Origin: an uncultured Oscillospiraceae bacterium
GTDB taxonomy: Bacteria > Bacillota > Clostridia > Oscillospirales > Ruminococcaceae
Direction: 5' to 3'
Length of the DNA: 64,000 nt
Assembly: GCA_905197685.1 (NCBI GenBank)
Contig: CAJJZS010000004.1
Coordinates: 1-64,000, forward strand
Shown here: in pieces, positions 22,683 through 31,590 of the stretch
Numbering within the stretch: the first letter of the stretch is position 1
Layout: each line of letters starts with the position of its first letter
The notes under the pieces: model-generated
Databases searched by the model: none
Told to the model about the DNA's origin: nothing
What the model saw: the letters and a program-made list of their open reading frames with translations, nothing else
Translations under genes and position numbers: made by a program

Positions 22683-23225
22683 ATGTCTCGAATTGGCAGA
22701 AAGCCTGTAGCAATCCCTGCAGGTGTTGAGGTAACCCTCAACGGTCAGACTCTGACTGTAAAAGGTCCAAAAGGTACTCTGACAAGAACATTCAATGACA
22801 GAATGAACATCGCAGTTGAAAACAACGAAGTTGTCGTTACAAGACCAAGCGATGACAAAGACGACAGAAGCTTACACGGTCTTACAAGAACACTGATTGC
22901 CAACATGGTAGAAGGTGTTACCAACGGCTTCAAAAAAGAACTGGAAATCAACGGTGTTGGTTACAGAGCTTCTAAAGAAGGCAAAAACCTGGTTATGGTT
23001 CTCGGTTATTCCCATAAAGTAATTATGCCGGAAATCGAAGGAATCAGCATCGAGGTTCCGGGTCCGAACAAAGTAATCATCAGCGGTCCGGACAAACAGG
23101 TTGTAGGACAGTTTGCAGCTAAAGTTCGTGAAAAACGCAAACCGGAGCCATACAAGGGCAAAGGTATTAAGTATGTTGACGAAGTTATCATCCGCAAGGA
23201 AGGTAAAGCTGGTAAAGGTAAATAA
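22683..23225 (+). CDS. rplF: Ribosomal protein L6
   Basis: 180 residues. SRIGRKPVAIPAGVEV start, two similar domains, and the C-terminal KPEPYKGKGIKY signature that contacts the GTPase-associated centre. Nothing unusual. Confidence 0.98.
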   Translation: MSRIGRKPVAIPAGVEVTLNGQTLTVKGPKGTLTRTFNDRMNIAVENNEVVVTRPSDDKDDRSLHGLTRTLIANMVEGVTNGFKKELEINGVGYRASKEGKNLVMVLGYSHKVIMPEIEGISIEVPGPNKVIISGPDKQVVGQFAAKVREKRKPEPYKGKGIKYVDEVIIRKEGKAGKGK

Positions 23226-23244
23226 TTAAAGGGAGTGAATCGAA

Positions 23245-23604
23245 ATGGTGAAAAAGCTTGATAGCAATGCTGCTCGTCTCAAAAGACACAAGAGAGTCAG
23301 AGCAAAAATCAGTGGCACACCTGAGCGTCCACGCCTCAACGTATTCCGCTCCGCAAAACATATCTATGCCCAGATTATTGACGACGTTACCGGAACAACC
23401 CTGGTAAGCGCATCTTCAATGGATAAAGGTTTTGAAGGTTTTGGCGGTAACAAGGAAGCAGCTGGCAAAGTCGGCAAAAACATTGCAACCAAGGCTCTTG
23501 AAAAAGGTATTTCCGAGGTTGTTTTTGACCGCAGCGGCTACATCTATCATGGCCGTGTAAAAGAGCTGGCTGAAGCAGCCCGCGAGGGCGGCCTCAAATT
23601 CTAA
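23245..23604 (+). CDS. rplR: Ribosomal protein L18
   Basis: 119 residues. RHKRVRAKISGTPERPRLNV and the C-terminal FDRSGYIYHGRVKELAEAAR are diagnostic of this 5S rRNA binding protein. Confidence 0.98.
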   Translation: MVKKLDSNAARLKRHKRVRAKISGTPERPRLNVFRSAKHIYAQIIDDVTGTTLVSASSMDKGFEGFGGNKEAAGKVGKNIATKALEKGISEVVFDRSGYIYHGRVKELAEAAREGGLKF

Positions 23605-23619
23605 CGAGGAGGGATACTT

Positions 23620-24120
23620 TTGACTCGCATTGACGCTTCTACACTCGAACTGAGTGAAAGAGTAGTAGCTATTAACCGTGTTGCTAAAACGGTTAAGGGC
23701 GGCCGTGTTATGAAGTTTGCAGCGCTGGTAGTTGTCGGCGACGGCAACGGCATCGTTGGCTTCGGCACAGGCAAATCTGCAGAGGTACCGGACGCAATCA
23801 GAAAAGGTATCGAAGATGCAAAGAAAAATCTGATTAAAGTTGCACTGAAAGGTACAACAATTCCGCATGAAATCATCGGCGAGTTCGGCGCAGGCCGCGT
23901 TCTGATGAAACCTGCTCCGCAGGGTACCGGTGTTATCGCCGGCGGTCCTGTCCGTGCAGTACTGGAAACAGCAGGTATCAAGGACATCCGTACAAAATGT
24001 CTGCGTTCCAACAACCCAACCAACGTAGTAAACGCAACCATCCAGGGTCTCGCTGCACTGAGAAACGCTGAAGAAGTTGCTGCTATCCGCGGTAAAACAG
24101 TTAAAGAAATTCTTGGCTAA
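23620..24120 (+). CDS. rpsE: Ribosomal protein S5
   Basis: 166 residues from a TTG start (GAGGAGGG upstream). ERVVAINRVAKTVKGGRVMK is the double-stranded RNA-binding-like N-terminal domain; GFGTGKSAEVPDAIRKGIE follows. S5 helps decoding fidelity and mRNA unwinding. Confidence 0.98.
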   Translation: MTRIDASTLELSERVVAINRVAKTVKGGRVMKFAALVVVGDGNGIVGFGTGKSAEVPDAIRKGIEDAKKNLIKVALKGTTIPHEIIGEFGAGRVLMKPAPQGTGVIAGGPVRAVLETAGIKDIRTKCLRSNNPTNVVNATIQGLAALRNAEEVAAIRGKTVKEILG

Positions 24121-24134
24121 GGAGGACTCAAACC

Positions 24135-24314
24135 ATGGCAAACCTGAAAATCAAACTGGTTAGAGGCTTCCAGGGCCGCAAGGATGACCAGATTGCAACT
24201 GCTCGTTCCCTCGGACTGAAAAAAATCGGCAACGAAGTAATTCAGCCTGACAACGCAGCAACCAAAGGCAAAATCAATAAGATTTCCCACCTCGTAGAGG
24301 TAACCGAAGCTTAA
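24135..24314 (+). CDS. rpmD: Ribosomal protein L30
   Basis: 59 residues: ANLKIKLVRGFQGRKDDQIA, then SLGLKKIGNEVIQPDN, the standard short bacterial L30. Starts 14 bp after rpsE with GGAGG. Lies between rpsE and rplO as in other bacteria. Confidence 0.97.
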   Translation: MANLKIKLVRGFQGRKDDQIATARSLGLKKIGNEVIQPDNAATKGKINKISHLVEVTEA

Positions 24315-24334
24315 AAAAGAGGAGGTGCAGCACA

Positions 24335-24775
24335 ATGAAATTGCACGAACTTTCTCCGGCTCCCGGCTCTACAAAAAAAGCTTACCGTGTAGGCAGAGGT
24401 GCGGGTTCCGGTAATGGTAAAACAGCAGGTAAAGGACATAAGGGTCAGAAGGCTCGCTCCGGCGGCGGTGTAAGACCGGGCTTTGAAGGCGGTCAGATGC
24501 CACTCCAGAGACGTATTCCGAAGAGAGGCTTCAACAACATCTTCGCAAAACAGTTCGCAATCGTTAACGTAAGCGACCTGGAAAGATTTGACAACGACAC
24601 CGTTGTTACAGAAGAACTTCTCGTCCAGACCGGCCTGGTTAAAAAAGCACTTGACGGCGTTAAAGTGCTGGGCAACGGCGAACTGAGCAAAAAGCTCACT
24701 GTAAATGTTACAGCATTCTCCGCTTCTGCCAAAGAAAAGATTGAAAAGGCAGGCGGAAAGGCCGAGGTGATCTAG
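24335..24775 (+). CDS. rplO: Ribosomal protein L15
   Basis: 146 residues. GRGAGSGNGKTAGKGHKGQK and the RRIPKRGFNN loop are the L15 signature. Late 50S assembly protein. Separated from secY by one base. Confidence 0.98.
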   Translation: MKLHELSPAPGSTKKAYRVGRGAGSGNGKTAGKGHKGQKARSGGGVRPGFEGGQMPLQRRIPKRGFNNIFAKQFAIVNVSDLERFDNDTVVTEELLVQTGLVKKALDGVKVLGNGELSKKLTVNVTAFSASAKEKIEKAGGKAEVI

Positions 24776-24776
24776 G

Positions 24777-26096
24777 ATGTTTGAAACCATCAAAAATGCC
24801 TGGAAACTGCCTGATTTAAGAAGACGAATCTGCTACACATTGATGATCATTGTAATCTTCCGGTTTGGTGCGGCTCTGCCGGTACCATTCCTGGACGCCT
24901 CGGTGATGCAGGGCTTCGGCGACGGAAACCTGCTGGGATTTTTGAATATGCTGACCGGCGGCGCGTTCCAGAACGCAACCCTGTTTGCACTTTCTATCTC
25001 CCCATACATCACCTCCAGCATCGTTGTACAGCTGTTGGCTGTCGCGATTCCTTCTCTTGAGCAGCTTGCAAAAGAGGGCGCAGAGGGAAGAAAGAGATTA
25101 AACAAAATCACAAGATATGTTACCATCGCTCTGGCGCTGGTACAGTCCTTTGCTTACTACCAGATTCTGAACCGTAAAGGTGCAGTAATGGACGGTGGCA
25201 ATACGTTTGCAAACCTGCTGATTATGTTCACTATCTTAGCGATGTTTACTGCCGGCTCCATGCTGTGCGTATGGCTGGGTGAACAGATTGACGAAAAGGG
25301 CATCGGCAACGGTATTTCTATGATTCTGTTTGCCGGTATCGTTTCCAGAGGTCCAAGCGTAGTTTTAATGATGTGGCAGTATCTGGTACTCGGTTACCAG
25401 GGTCTGCAGGCAGGCAGCACCGCTGAAGGTTTAAGATACTTAGTCGGTGTTCCGCTCCTTGTAGTAATTTTCGTTGTACTGATTGGCTTCATCGTTCTGA
25501 TGACAAAAGCAGAACGCAGAATCCCGATTCAGTATGCAAAACGTGTTGTTGGTCGTAAAATGTACGGCGGTCAATCCAGCTACATTCCGGTCAACGTAAA
25601 CATGTCCGGCGTTATGCCGATTATCTTCGCAAGCTCCCTGATGGCAATCCCCGGCACAATCGCAGCGTTTATTGAGCCGAAGGAAGGTTCCTTCTGGGCA
25701 AGCTTCCTGTCGATTTTTAATTACAACAGCGGTTTTTACGCATTTTTGTATTTCATCCTGATCATTGCCTTTGCTTATTTCTATGTTGCAATCCAGTACA
25801 ACCCGGTTGAAATGGCTAACAACCTTAGAAAGAACAACGGCGCAATCCCGGGTATCAGACCCGGAAAACCAACTTCAGACTTTATCGCGAGAATTATTTC
25901 CAAAGTTACCCTGATGGGTGCTATGTTCTGCGCGGTAGTCGCAATCCTTCCAATTGGACTTGCAGCTCTGACCAACATCCAGGGCGTATCCTTGGGAGGA
26001 ACCACCATCATCATTATCGTCGGCGTTGCGCTGGATACAGTAAAACAGCTCGAATCTGAAATGATGATGCGTCACTATAAAGGTTTCCTGGAATAA
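24777..26096 (+). CDS. secY: Protein translocase channel SecY
   Basis: 439 residues with ten membrane segments. TM2 has the plug region with FALSISPYITSSI, and the cytoplasmic loop between TM8 and TM9 has NNLRKNNGAIPGIRPGK, the ribosome and SecA contact. Forms the SecYEG channel with SecE (encoded at 50023-50241). One base after rplO, so probably translationally coupled. Confidence 0.98.
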   Translation: MFETIKNAWKLPDLRRRICYTLMIIVIFRFGAALPVPFLDASVMQGFGDGNLLGFLNMLTGGAFQNATLFALSISPYITSSIVVQLLAVAIPSLEQLAKEGAEGRKRLNKITRYVTIALALVQSFAYYQILNRKGAVMDGGNTFANLLIMFTILAMFTAGSMLCVWLGEQIDEKGIGNGISMILFAGIVSRGPSVVLMMWQYLVLGYQGLQAGSTAEGLRYLVGVPLLVVIFVVLIGFIVLMTKAERRIPIQYAKRVVGRKMYGGQSSYIPVNVNMSGVMPIIFASSLMAIPGTIAAFIEPKEGSFWASFLSIFNYNSGFYAFLYFILIIAFAYFYVAIQYNPVEMANNLRKNNGAIPGIRPGKPTSDFIARIISKVTLMGAMFCAVVAILPIGLAALTNIQGVSLGGTTIIIIVGVALDTVKQLESEMMMRHYKGFLE

Positions 26097-26126
26097 TTTT
26101 TTCTTTCCAGAAAGGGGATCTGTTTT

Positions 26127-26777
26127 ATGAACATCATACTTCTCGGAGCGCCTGGAGCAGGAAAAGGCACTCAGGCTGAAAAAATCTGCGAGTATTGTCA
26201 TATTCCTCAGATCAGTACCGGCAACATCATCCGCGCTGCAATGCGGGACGGAACAGACGCCGGTAAAAAGGCACAGGAATTCGTTCATGCAGGAAAACTG
26301 GTGCCAGATGCAGTAGTGATCGAAATGGTGAACGAACGTCTGAAACAGGATGATTGCAAAAACGGTTTTATTCTCGACGGCTTCCCAAGAACAGTACCGC
26401 AGGCTCAGGCTCTGCGCGAAATGGGCGTTGAGATTGATCATGTGATTGACATCGAAGTTCCTGATGAGACGATCATGCAGAGAATGACCGGCAGACGCGT
26501 ATGCGGCGACTGCGGCGCAACCTATCATCTGGTTTACAACCCGCCAAAGGTTGAAAACACCTGTGATAAATGCGGCAAAGAACTGATTATCCGCAAGGAC
26601 GATCATCCGGATACCGTTAAGGACAGACTGCAGGTTTACCACGAACAGACCGAACCGCTCAAAGACTTCTACAAAGAGCTCAACGTCCTTTATGTAATTG
26701 AAGGCGACAAGCCGGTTGAGGAAGTAACGAAAGATACACTCAATGCGTTAGGAGTCAAGTCTGCTTTGGAGGGGTAA
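26127..26777 (+). CDS. adk: Adenylate kinase
   Basis: 216 residues. P-loop GAPGAGKGT at residues 7-15, DGFPRT in the core and a long lid domain with a zinc site CGDC ... CDKC (about residues 130-153), typical of Gram-positive Adk. Interconverts AMP, ADP and ATP. Position between secY and map is the common Firmicutes order. Confidence 0.98.
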   Translation: MNIILLGAPGAGKGTQAEKICEYCHIPQISTGNIIRAAMRDGTDAGKKAQEFVHAGKLVPDAVVIEMVNERLKQDDCKNGFILDGFPRTVPQAQALREMGVEIDHVIDIEVPDETIMQRMTGRRVCGDCGATYHLVYNPPKVENTCDKCGKELIIRKDDHPDTVKDRLQVYHEQTEPLKDFYKELNVLYVIEGDKPVEEVTKDTLNALGVKSALEG

Positions 26778-26782
26778 ACCCA

Positions 26783-27526
26783 ATGGTTGTACTCAAAACA
26801 AGCAAAGAATTATCCGATATGAAACTTTCCTGCAAGATCAGCGCTCAGGCTCTGAAACTTGCGGGCGAGTTGATTAAACCGGGTGTGTCCACAGCTTATG
26901 TGGATCAAATGCTTCATGAGTTTATTGTTTCTCAGGGAGCGAAACCGACCTTCTTGGGATACGGCGGCTTTCCGGCCTCGGCTTGTATCTCCGTCAACGA
27001 CGAGGTGATTCACGGAATTCCTTCCGGCAGAATCATCGAGGAAGGGGACATCGTCAGCGTCGATGTGGGCGCTGCGATAGGCGGCTACACGGGGGACAAT
27101 GCAGCGACATTTGCCGCAGGCACAGTTTCCGAGGAAGCGCAAAAAATCATGGATGTTACCAGGGAGTGCCTGAACCGCGCTATCCTTGCAGCTCAGCCGG
27201 GCAACCGCCTGGGAGATGTGGGATATGCCGTGGCATCCTACGCCGAAAGTTTCGGCTTTGCGGTGGTCAGGGAATATGTGGGACACGGTGTCGGCAGAAA
27301 GCTGCACGAATCGCCCGCTGTTCCGAATTACGGCACACCGGGTCATGGTTTAAAACTTCTGCCCGGAATGACATTGGCAATCGAGCCGATGATAAATGTC
27401 AAAGGCAGTGAGGTCGTGGTGAAAAAGGATGGAACTGTGCTGACAAAAAGCGGCAGCCTTTCCGCTCATTTTGAACACACGATTGCCATCACCGCCTCCG
27501 GCCCTGTGATTATGACTTTGGCGTAA
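26783..27526 (+). CDS. map: Methionine aminopeptidase, type I
   Basis: 247 residues. Metal ligands are visible in DVGAAIGGYTGDNA (two aspartates), GHGVGRKLHE (histidine), and the glutamates in AIEPM and HFEHT. Removes the initiator methionine from nascent proteins. Six bases after adk, with its own ribosome site GGAGG. Confidence 0.98.
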   Translation: MVVLKTSKELSDMKLSCKISAQALKLAGELIKPGVSTAYVDQMLHEFIVSQGAKPTFLGYGGFPASACISVNDEVIHGIPSGRIIEEGDIVSVDVGAAIGGYTGDNAATFAAGTVSEEAQKIMDVTRECLNRAILAAQPGNRLGDVGYAVASYAESFGFAVVREYVGHGVGRKLHESPAVPNYGTPGHGLKLLPGMTLAIEPMINVKGSEVVVKKDGTVLTKSGSLSAHFEHTIAITASGPVIMTLA

Positions 27527-27545
27527 TTACAGAATAGGAGGAACG

Positions 27546-27791
27546 ATGATACACACAGGCTCCGTTGTCAGACCAATCGCCGGAAGCGATCAGGACAGGT
27601 TTTTTGTGGTCACCTGTATACAGGAAAACAGAGCATATCTTTGCGACGGAAGAAAGCAGCCGCTTTCCCATCAAAAGAAAAAAAACCTCAAGCACCTGGA
27701 AGATACCGGCGCCACATTGGATCCGGCAGCGTTCACTACCAACAAACAACTCAGAAAAGCTTTGACCAGTTTAGGTTTTTGCCGGCTGTAA
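27546..27791 (+). CDS. KOW-domain RNA-binding protein (L14e-like)
   Basis: 81 residues. The start HTGSVVRPIAGSDQDRFFVV is a KOW motif, followed by a basic segment KQPLSHQKKKNLKHL. Small KOW proteins of this sort are found between map and infA in many Clostridia and are thought to bind ribosomal RNA. No proven function. Confidence 0.85.
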   Translation: MIHTGSVVRPIAGSDQDRFFVVTCIQENRAYLCDGRKQPLSHQKKKNLKHLEDTGATLDPAAFTTNKQLRKALTSLGFCRL

Positions 27792-27826
27792 GGCTCGGCG
27801 GAAAACTTCACAAGGAGGTTTTTTAC

Positions 27827-28045
27827 TTGTCCAAGGAAGACGTAATCGAAATTGAAGGCAAAGTATTGGAAGCTTTGCCAAACGCTCAATTTAAAGTTGA
27901 GCTGCCAAACGGCCACGTGATTTTGGCTCACATCTCCGGTAAACTTCGGATGAACTTCATCAGAATCCTGCCGGGAGATAAGGTTACTGTGGAGATGTCT
28001 CCGTATGACCTGCAAAAAGGCCGCATCACTTGGCGTTCCAAATAA
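27827..28045 (+). CDS. infA: Translation initiation factor IF-1
   Basis: 72 residues from a TTG start, with AAGGAGG 9 bases upstream. SKEDVIEIEGKVLEALPNAQ start, the S1-fold core HISGKLRMNFIRILPGDKV and the end KGRITWRSK are conserved. Binds the 30S A site during initiation. The longer reading frame upstream overlaps the KOW gene and is not used. Confidence 0.97.
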   Translation: MSKEDVIEIEGKVLEALPNAQFKVELPNGHVILAHISGKLRMNFIRILPGDKVTVEMSPYDLQKGRITWRSK

Positions 28046-28115
28046 ATCCAAGTAAGTAAAAGGGTAGAAGCCGCTTTCAGGAAGAAAGCGCTTCATGACA
28101 AGGAGGTAGTTTCAA

Positions 28116-28229
28116 ATGAAAGTAAGACCTTCCGTTAAACCCATGTGCGAAAAATGCAAAATCATCAAACGCAAAGGACGCATTATGGTAATTTGCAGCA
28201 ACCCGAAGCATAAACAGCGTCAGGGCTAA
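28116..28229 (+). CDS. rpmJ: Ribosomal protein L36
   Basis: 37 residues: MKVRPSVKPMCEKCKIIKRK onward, with the zinc ligands C11, C14, C27 and H32 all present (the C+ form). Starts with AAGGAGG upstream. Confidence 0.98.
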   Translation: MKVRPSVKPMCEKCKIIKRKGRIMVICSNPKHKQRQG

Positions 28230-28287
28230 TCAAAAAGATAGCTCTTTGGGATATGCAAGACCTATATAATGGAGGTGCAACAAAAGT

Positions 28288-28656
28288 ATGGCTCGTATAG
28301 CTGGTGTAGACCTGCCTCGCGAGAAGCGGATCGAAATTGGACTGACCTATATCTACGGTATCGGTAGAAAGTCCGCAAACGACATCTTAGCAGCAACAGG
28401 AGTAAATCCTGATGTCAGAGTAAAAGACATGGACGAAGATGACGTTACAAAGCTGAGAGATTACATTGATAAACATTTTGTTGTTGAGGGTGACCTTCGT
28501 CGTGACGTTGCACTCGACATCAAAAGATTGATTGAAATTGGATGCTACAGAGGCGTTCGTCACAGAAAGGGTCTGCCTGTAAGAGGACAGAGAACCAAGA
28601 CCAACGCTCGTACAAGAAAAGGTCCGGCGAAAACAATCGCTAACAAGAAGAAGTAA
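28288..28656 (+). CDS. rpsM: Ribosomal protein S13
   Basis: 122 residues. ARIAGVDLPREKRIEIGLTY start and the basic C-terminal tail GQRTKTNARTRKGP. 30S head, contacts L5 and P-site tRNA. Confidence 0.98.
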   Translation: MARIAGVDLPREKRIEIGLTYIYGIGRKSANDILAATGVNPDVRVKDMDEDDVTKLRDYIDKHFVVEGDLRRDVALDIKRLIEIGCYRGVRHRKGLPVRGQRTKTNARTRKGPAKTIANKKK

Positions 28657-28674
28657 GGGGAGGGATATTGAGAA

Positions 28675-29079
28675 ATGGCTAAAGCTACTAACGGAAAAAA
28701 AGCCACCACACCAAGACGTCGTGAACGTAAAAATATTGAACGCGGTGCTGCTCATATCCAGTCTACTTTTAACAATACCATTGTTACTATTACAGACACT
28801 CAGGGCAACGCAATTTCCTGGGCAAGCGCAGGCGGTCTGGGCTTCAGAGGTTCCAGAAAATCCACCCCGTTTGCTGCACAGACAGCCGCTGAAACAGCTG
28901 CAAAAGCTGCTATGATTCACGGTCTGAAATCCGTAGAAGTATTCGTTAAGGGACCGGGTTCCGGACGTGAGGCTGCAATCCGCGCACTGCAGGCAGCAGG
29001 TCTTGAAGTAAACATGATTAAAGACGTTACTCCAATTCCGCACAACGGCTGCCGTCCACCTAAGAGAAGACGCGTGTAA
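28675..29079 (+). CDS. rpsK: Ribosomal protein S11
   Basis: 134 residues. GAAHIQSTFNNTIVTITDTQ start and C-terminal ITDVTPIPHNGCRPPKRRRV-type end (here IKDVTPIPHNGCRPPKRRRV). Binds near the 3' end of 16S rRNA. Confidence 0.98.
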   Translation: MAKATNGKKATTPRRRERKNIERGAAHIQSTFNNTIVTITDTQGNAISWASAGGLGFRGSRKSTPFAAQTAAETAAKAAMIHGLKSVEVFVKGPGSGREAAIRALQAAGLEVNMIKDVTPIPHNGCRPPKRRRV

Positions 29080-29103
29080 TCTGATTAGGGAGGTACAAAG
29101 AAT

Positions 29104-29730
29104 ATGGCAAGATATACAGGTGCGGTCTGCAAACTCTGCCGCCGTGAAGGACAGAAACTGTTCCTCAAAGGCGAAAGATGCTACTCTGACAAATGCGCTC
29201 TGTCCCGCAGAAGCTATGCTCCGGGTCAGCACGGTCAGAACCGCAAGAAAGTTTCCGAGTACGGACTTCAGCTCCGTGCAAAACAGAAAACCAGACGTTT
29301 TTACGGCGTTTTGGAAGGTCAGTTTGCTAAATATTTTGAGATGGCAGAAAAACAGCCGGGTATGGCAGGTGAAAACTTGCTCAGAATCCTGGAAAGCCGT
29401 ATCGACAATATTGTTTACAGAGCAGGTCTGGCATCTTCCAGAGCAGAAGCAAGACAGCTGGTTAGACATGGCCATTTCACTGTAAACGGTCATAAGGCAA
29501 ACATTCCGTCTATCCTTCTGAAAGCAGGCGACGTTGTTGCTCTGGCAGAAGGCAGCAAATCTTCTGATAAATTCAAAGCTATTATGGAAGCTAACGGTTC
29601 CCGTCCGGTTCCACAGTGGCTGGATATGGATAAAGACAACTTTACCGTTAAAGTTGTTAACCTTCCAAATCGCGAAGATATCGATCTCGATGTTGAAGAA
29701 CATCTCATCGTTGAGTTGTACTCCAAATAA
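29104..29730 (+). CDS. rpsD: Ribosomal protein S4 (zinc-type)
   Basis: 208 residues. The N-terminus holds four cysteines (CKLC ... CYSDKC) that can bind zinc. The S4 RNA-binding domain is around LASSRAEARQLVRHGHFTVN. Primary 16S rRNA assembly protein. The 102-bp gap before rpoA holds no other gene. Confidence 0.98.
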   Translation: MARYTGAVCKLCRREGQKLFLKGERCYSDKCALSRRSYAPGQHGQNRKKVSEYGLQLRAKQKTRRFYGVLEGQFAKYFEMAEKQPGMAGENLLRILESRIDNIVYRAGLASSRAEARQLVRHGHFTVNGHKANIPSILLKAGDVVALAEGSKSSDKFKAIMEANGSRPVPQWLDMDKDNFTVKVVNLPNREDIDLDVEEHLIVELYSK

Positions 29731-29832
29731 TCTCTGCGTTCGCGCAATTATTCGGAGAACAATTTTACATCAGCATGGGAACGCGAAAAATAACGGCGGC
29801 TTAAAGGTCGCTGCCATTTAAGGAGGGTTATA

Positions 29833-30831
29833 ATGGTAAAGATAATCGAACCAAAGATTGAGACAGCAGAACTTAAATCTGATGGAACATACGGCAAATT
29901 TGTTGTGGAACCGCTTGACAGAGGTTTCGGAACAACATTAGGCAACAGCCTCAGACGTGTGTTGCTCTCCTCGCTTCCTGGTGTTGCCGTCACATCAATT
30001 AAAATTGATGGCGTACAACACGAATTCTCAACTATTGAGGGCGTAAAAGAGGACGTAACAGAAATCGTCCTCAACATCAAAGGTTTAACTGCGAAACTTT
30101 ACAGTGACGTACCGAAGCTTGTTTATATCAATGCTGAGGGAGAAGGCGAAGTTACCGCCGGTTCTATCCAGTGCGACTCCGATGTCGAGATTCTGGACCC
30201 AAGCATGCATATTGCAACATTAGGACCGAACGCTGTTCTTCGCATGGAGATTATTCTGGAAAAGGGACAGGGTTATGTTTCCTCTGAAAAGAATAAGCAG
30301 ATTGCAAAGGATAAAAATCTTGACAAACCAATGCAGGACAAAGCTCAGAACGAGAAGGCTGCATTGAACAAGATTTATGTAGACAGTATCTATACTCCTG
30401 TTTTAAAGGTAAATTATACTGTTGAAAATACTCGTGTTGAGCAGATTACCGACTACGATAAGCTGACATTGGAAGTGTGGACAGACGGAACCATCTCTGC
30501 GAAGGAAGCCGTCAGCCTTTCTGCAAAGATCCTCACCAAACAGCTCAGCCACTTCGTAGACCTGTCCGAAGAAGTGAGCAACACAGAAATCATGGACACT
30601 CAGGAAGATACCGGTAAGGAAAAAGCCCTTGAGATGACCATTGAAGAGCTCGACCTCTCGGTTCGCGCATTTAACTGCCTCAAACGCGCAGGCGTAAACA
30701 CCGTCAGTGATTTGGTTACCAAAACACCGGACGAAATGATGAAGGTAAGAAACCTGGGTAAAAAATCTTTGGAAGAAGTTCTTGCAAAAATTGATTCTCT
30801 GGGATTCAGCCTTAATAAAAACGACGACTAG
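29833..30831 (+). CDS. rpoA: RNA polymerase alpha subunit
   Basis: 332 residues, longer than the usual 314-320. N-terminal assembly domain (DRGFGTTLGNSLRRVLLSSL) and C-terminal DNA-binding domain (IEELDLSVRAFNCLKRAGVN) are normal. The extra length lies at about residues 158-182, a Lys/Asp/Gln-rich insertion just before VDSIYTPVLKVNY, where other alphas have a short loop. Confidence 0.98.
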   Translation: MVKIIEPKIETAELKSDGTYGKFVVEPLDRGFGTTLGNSLRRVLLSSLPGVAVTSIKIDGVQHEFSTIEGVKEDVTEIVLNIKGLTAKLYSDVPKLVYINAEGEGEVTAGSIQCDSDVEILDPSMHIATLGPNAVLRMEIILEKGQGYVSSEKNKQIAKDKNLDKPMQDKAQNEKAALNKIYVDSIYTPVLKVNYTVENTRVEQITDYDKLTLEVWTDGTISAKEAVSLSAKILTKQLSHFVDLSEEVSNTEIMDTQEDTGKEKALEMTIEELDLSVRAFNCLKRAGVNTVSDLVTKTPDEMMKVRNLGKKSLEEVLAKIDSLGFSLNKNDD

Positions 30832-30873
30832 TTGAGATACATTCCATAATCCATTAAAAAGGAGTGAATTTGG

Positions 30874-31215
30874 ATGCCAGGCACCAGAAAACTCGGCAGA
30901 GCCACTGCCAGCAGAACGGCTATGCTCAGAGCGATGGTAACTTTCCTGCTGGAAAACGGCAAGATTGAGACCACAGTTACAAGAGCAAAAGAAGTCAAGG
31001 CAATGACTGAAAAAATCATTACAAAGGCAAAACAGGATGACCTTCATTCCAAGCGTCAGGTTTATTCTTACGTTACAAAGGAAACCGTCGCTAAGAAAGT
31101 CTTTGATGATATTGCTCCAAAATACAAAGAGAGAAACGGCGGTTACTGCCGCATCATCAAGATCGGTCCTCGCCGCGGTGACGCAGCTGAGATGGCAATC
31201 ATCGAACTGATCTAA
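30874..31215 (+). CDS. rplQ: Ribosomal protein L17
   Basis: 113 residues. MPGTRKLGRATASRTAMLRA start and C-terminal RRGDAAEMAIIEL. Last gene of the ribosomal operon. 50S protein near the tunnel exit. Confidence 0.98.
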   Translation: MPGTRKLGRATASRTAMLRAMVTFLLENGKIETTVTRAKEVKAMTEKIITKAKQDDLHSKRQVYSYVTKETVAKKVFDDIAPKYKERNGGYCRIIKIGPRRGDAAEMAIIELI

Positions 31216-31266
31216 GTTTGTTTGAAAGTTTCTTTTCAGTATCACCGGATATATCGATATAATCGG

Positions 31267-31306
31267 TCCTGCCGGAGTATTTCGGCAGGATGACAGGGTT
31301 TTTATA
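31267..31306 (+). terminator. Probable end of the ribosomal operon
   Basis: TCCTGCCG (31267-31274) pairs with CGGCAGGA (31283-31290), and a TTTTTAT run follows after about eight bases. The distance to the T-run makes it a less than ideal terminator. Confidence 0.5.
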
Positions 31307-31315
31307 AACAAACCC

Positions 31316-31344
31316 TTGACATTACAAATAACCTGTGCTATGAT
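31316..31344 (+). promoter_or_regulatory. Promoter of the small RNA after rplQ
   Basis: TTGACA (31316-31321), 17-bp spacer and TATGAT (31339-31344), close to consensus. Expected start near 31351. Confidence 0.75.
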
Positions 31345-31350
31345 GTACAG

Positions 31351-31473
31351 GTAACATTCCATGATGCTTTTCGGGTAGAACCGATTGTGATCAGGTCGGT
31401 CCGTGAATGGACGCATTCGCCTGACAAAGTGTTGTGGGGGAAAGAGCCCAGGGACGCCGGGGCTCTTTTCTTT
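31351..31473 (+). ncRNA. Candidate small RNA between rplQ and the nitroreductase gene
   Basis: A unit of about 120 nt with its own promoter and terminator and no ORF. It folds into local helices: ACCGA/TCGGT and, alternatively, TCAGG/CCTGA enclosing GTCC/GGAC. It ends with the stem AAAGAGCCC/GGGCTCTTT (31441-31449 with 31460-31468) and TTTTC. The next gene has its own promoter after the terminator, so this is more likely a stand-alone RNA than a leader. Family not recognised. Confidence 0.5.
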
Positions 31474-31525
31474 TGCCCAAAAACAGAAAAAACGAGATTG
31501 TTACATTTTGTTTTCTCTTTCCGGC

Positions 31526-31554
31526 TTGTATCTCTTTCCAAAAAGCGGTATACT
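31526..31554 (+). promoter_or_regulatory. Promoter of the nitroreductase gene
   Basis: TTGTAT (31526-31531), 17-bp spacer, TATACT (31549-31554), 37 bp before the start codon. Confidence 0.55.
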
Positions 31555-31590
31555 GAAAGCAAGCTAAAAAATCAGGGAAGAAGGGAAAAA

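Noticed and set aside
28387..29703. Long minus-strand ORF (438 residues) opposite rpsM-rpsK-rpsD
   Set aside because: Cys/Ser/Phe-rich shadow of three conserved ribosomal genes; no ribosome site and no domain.
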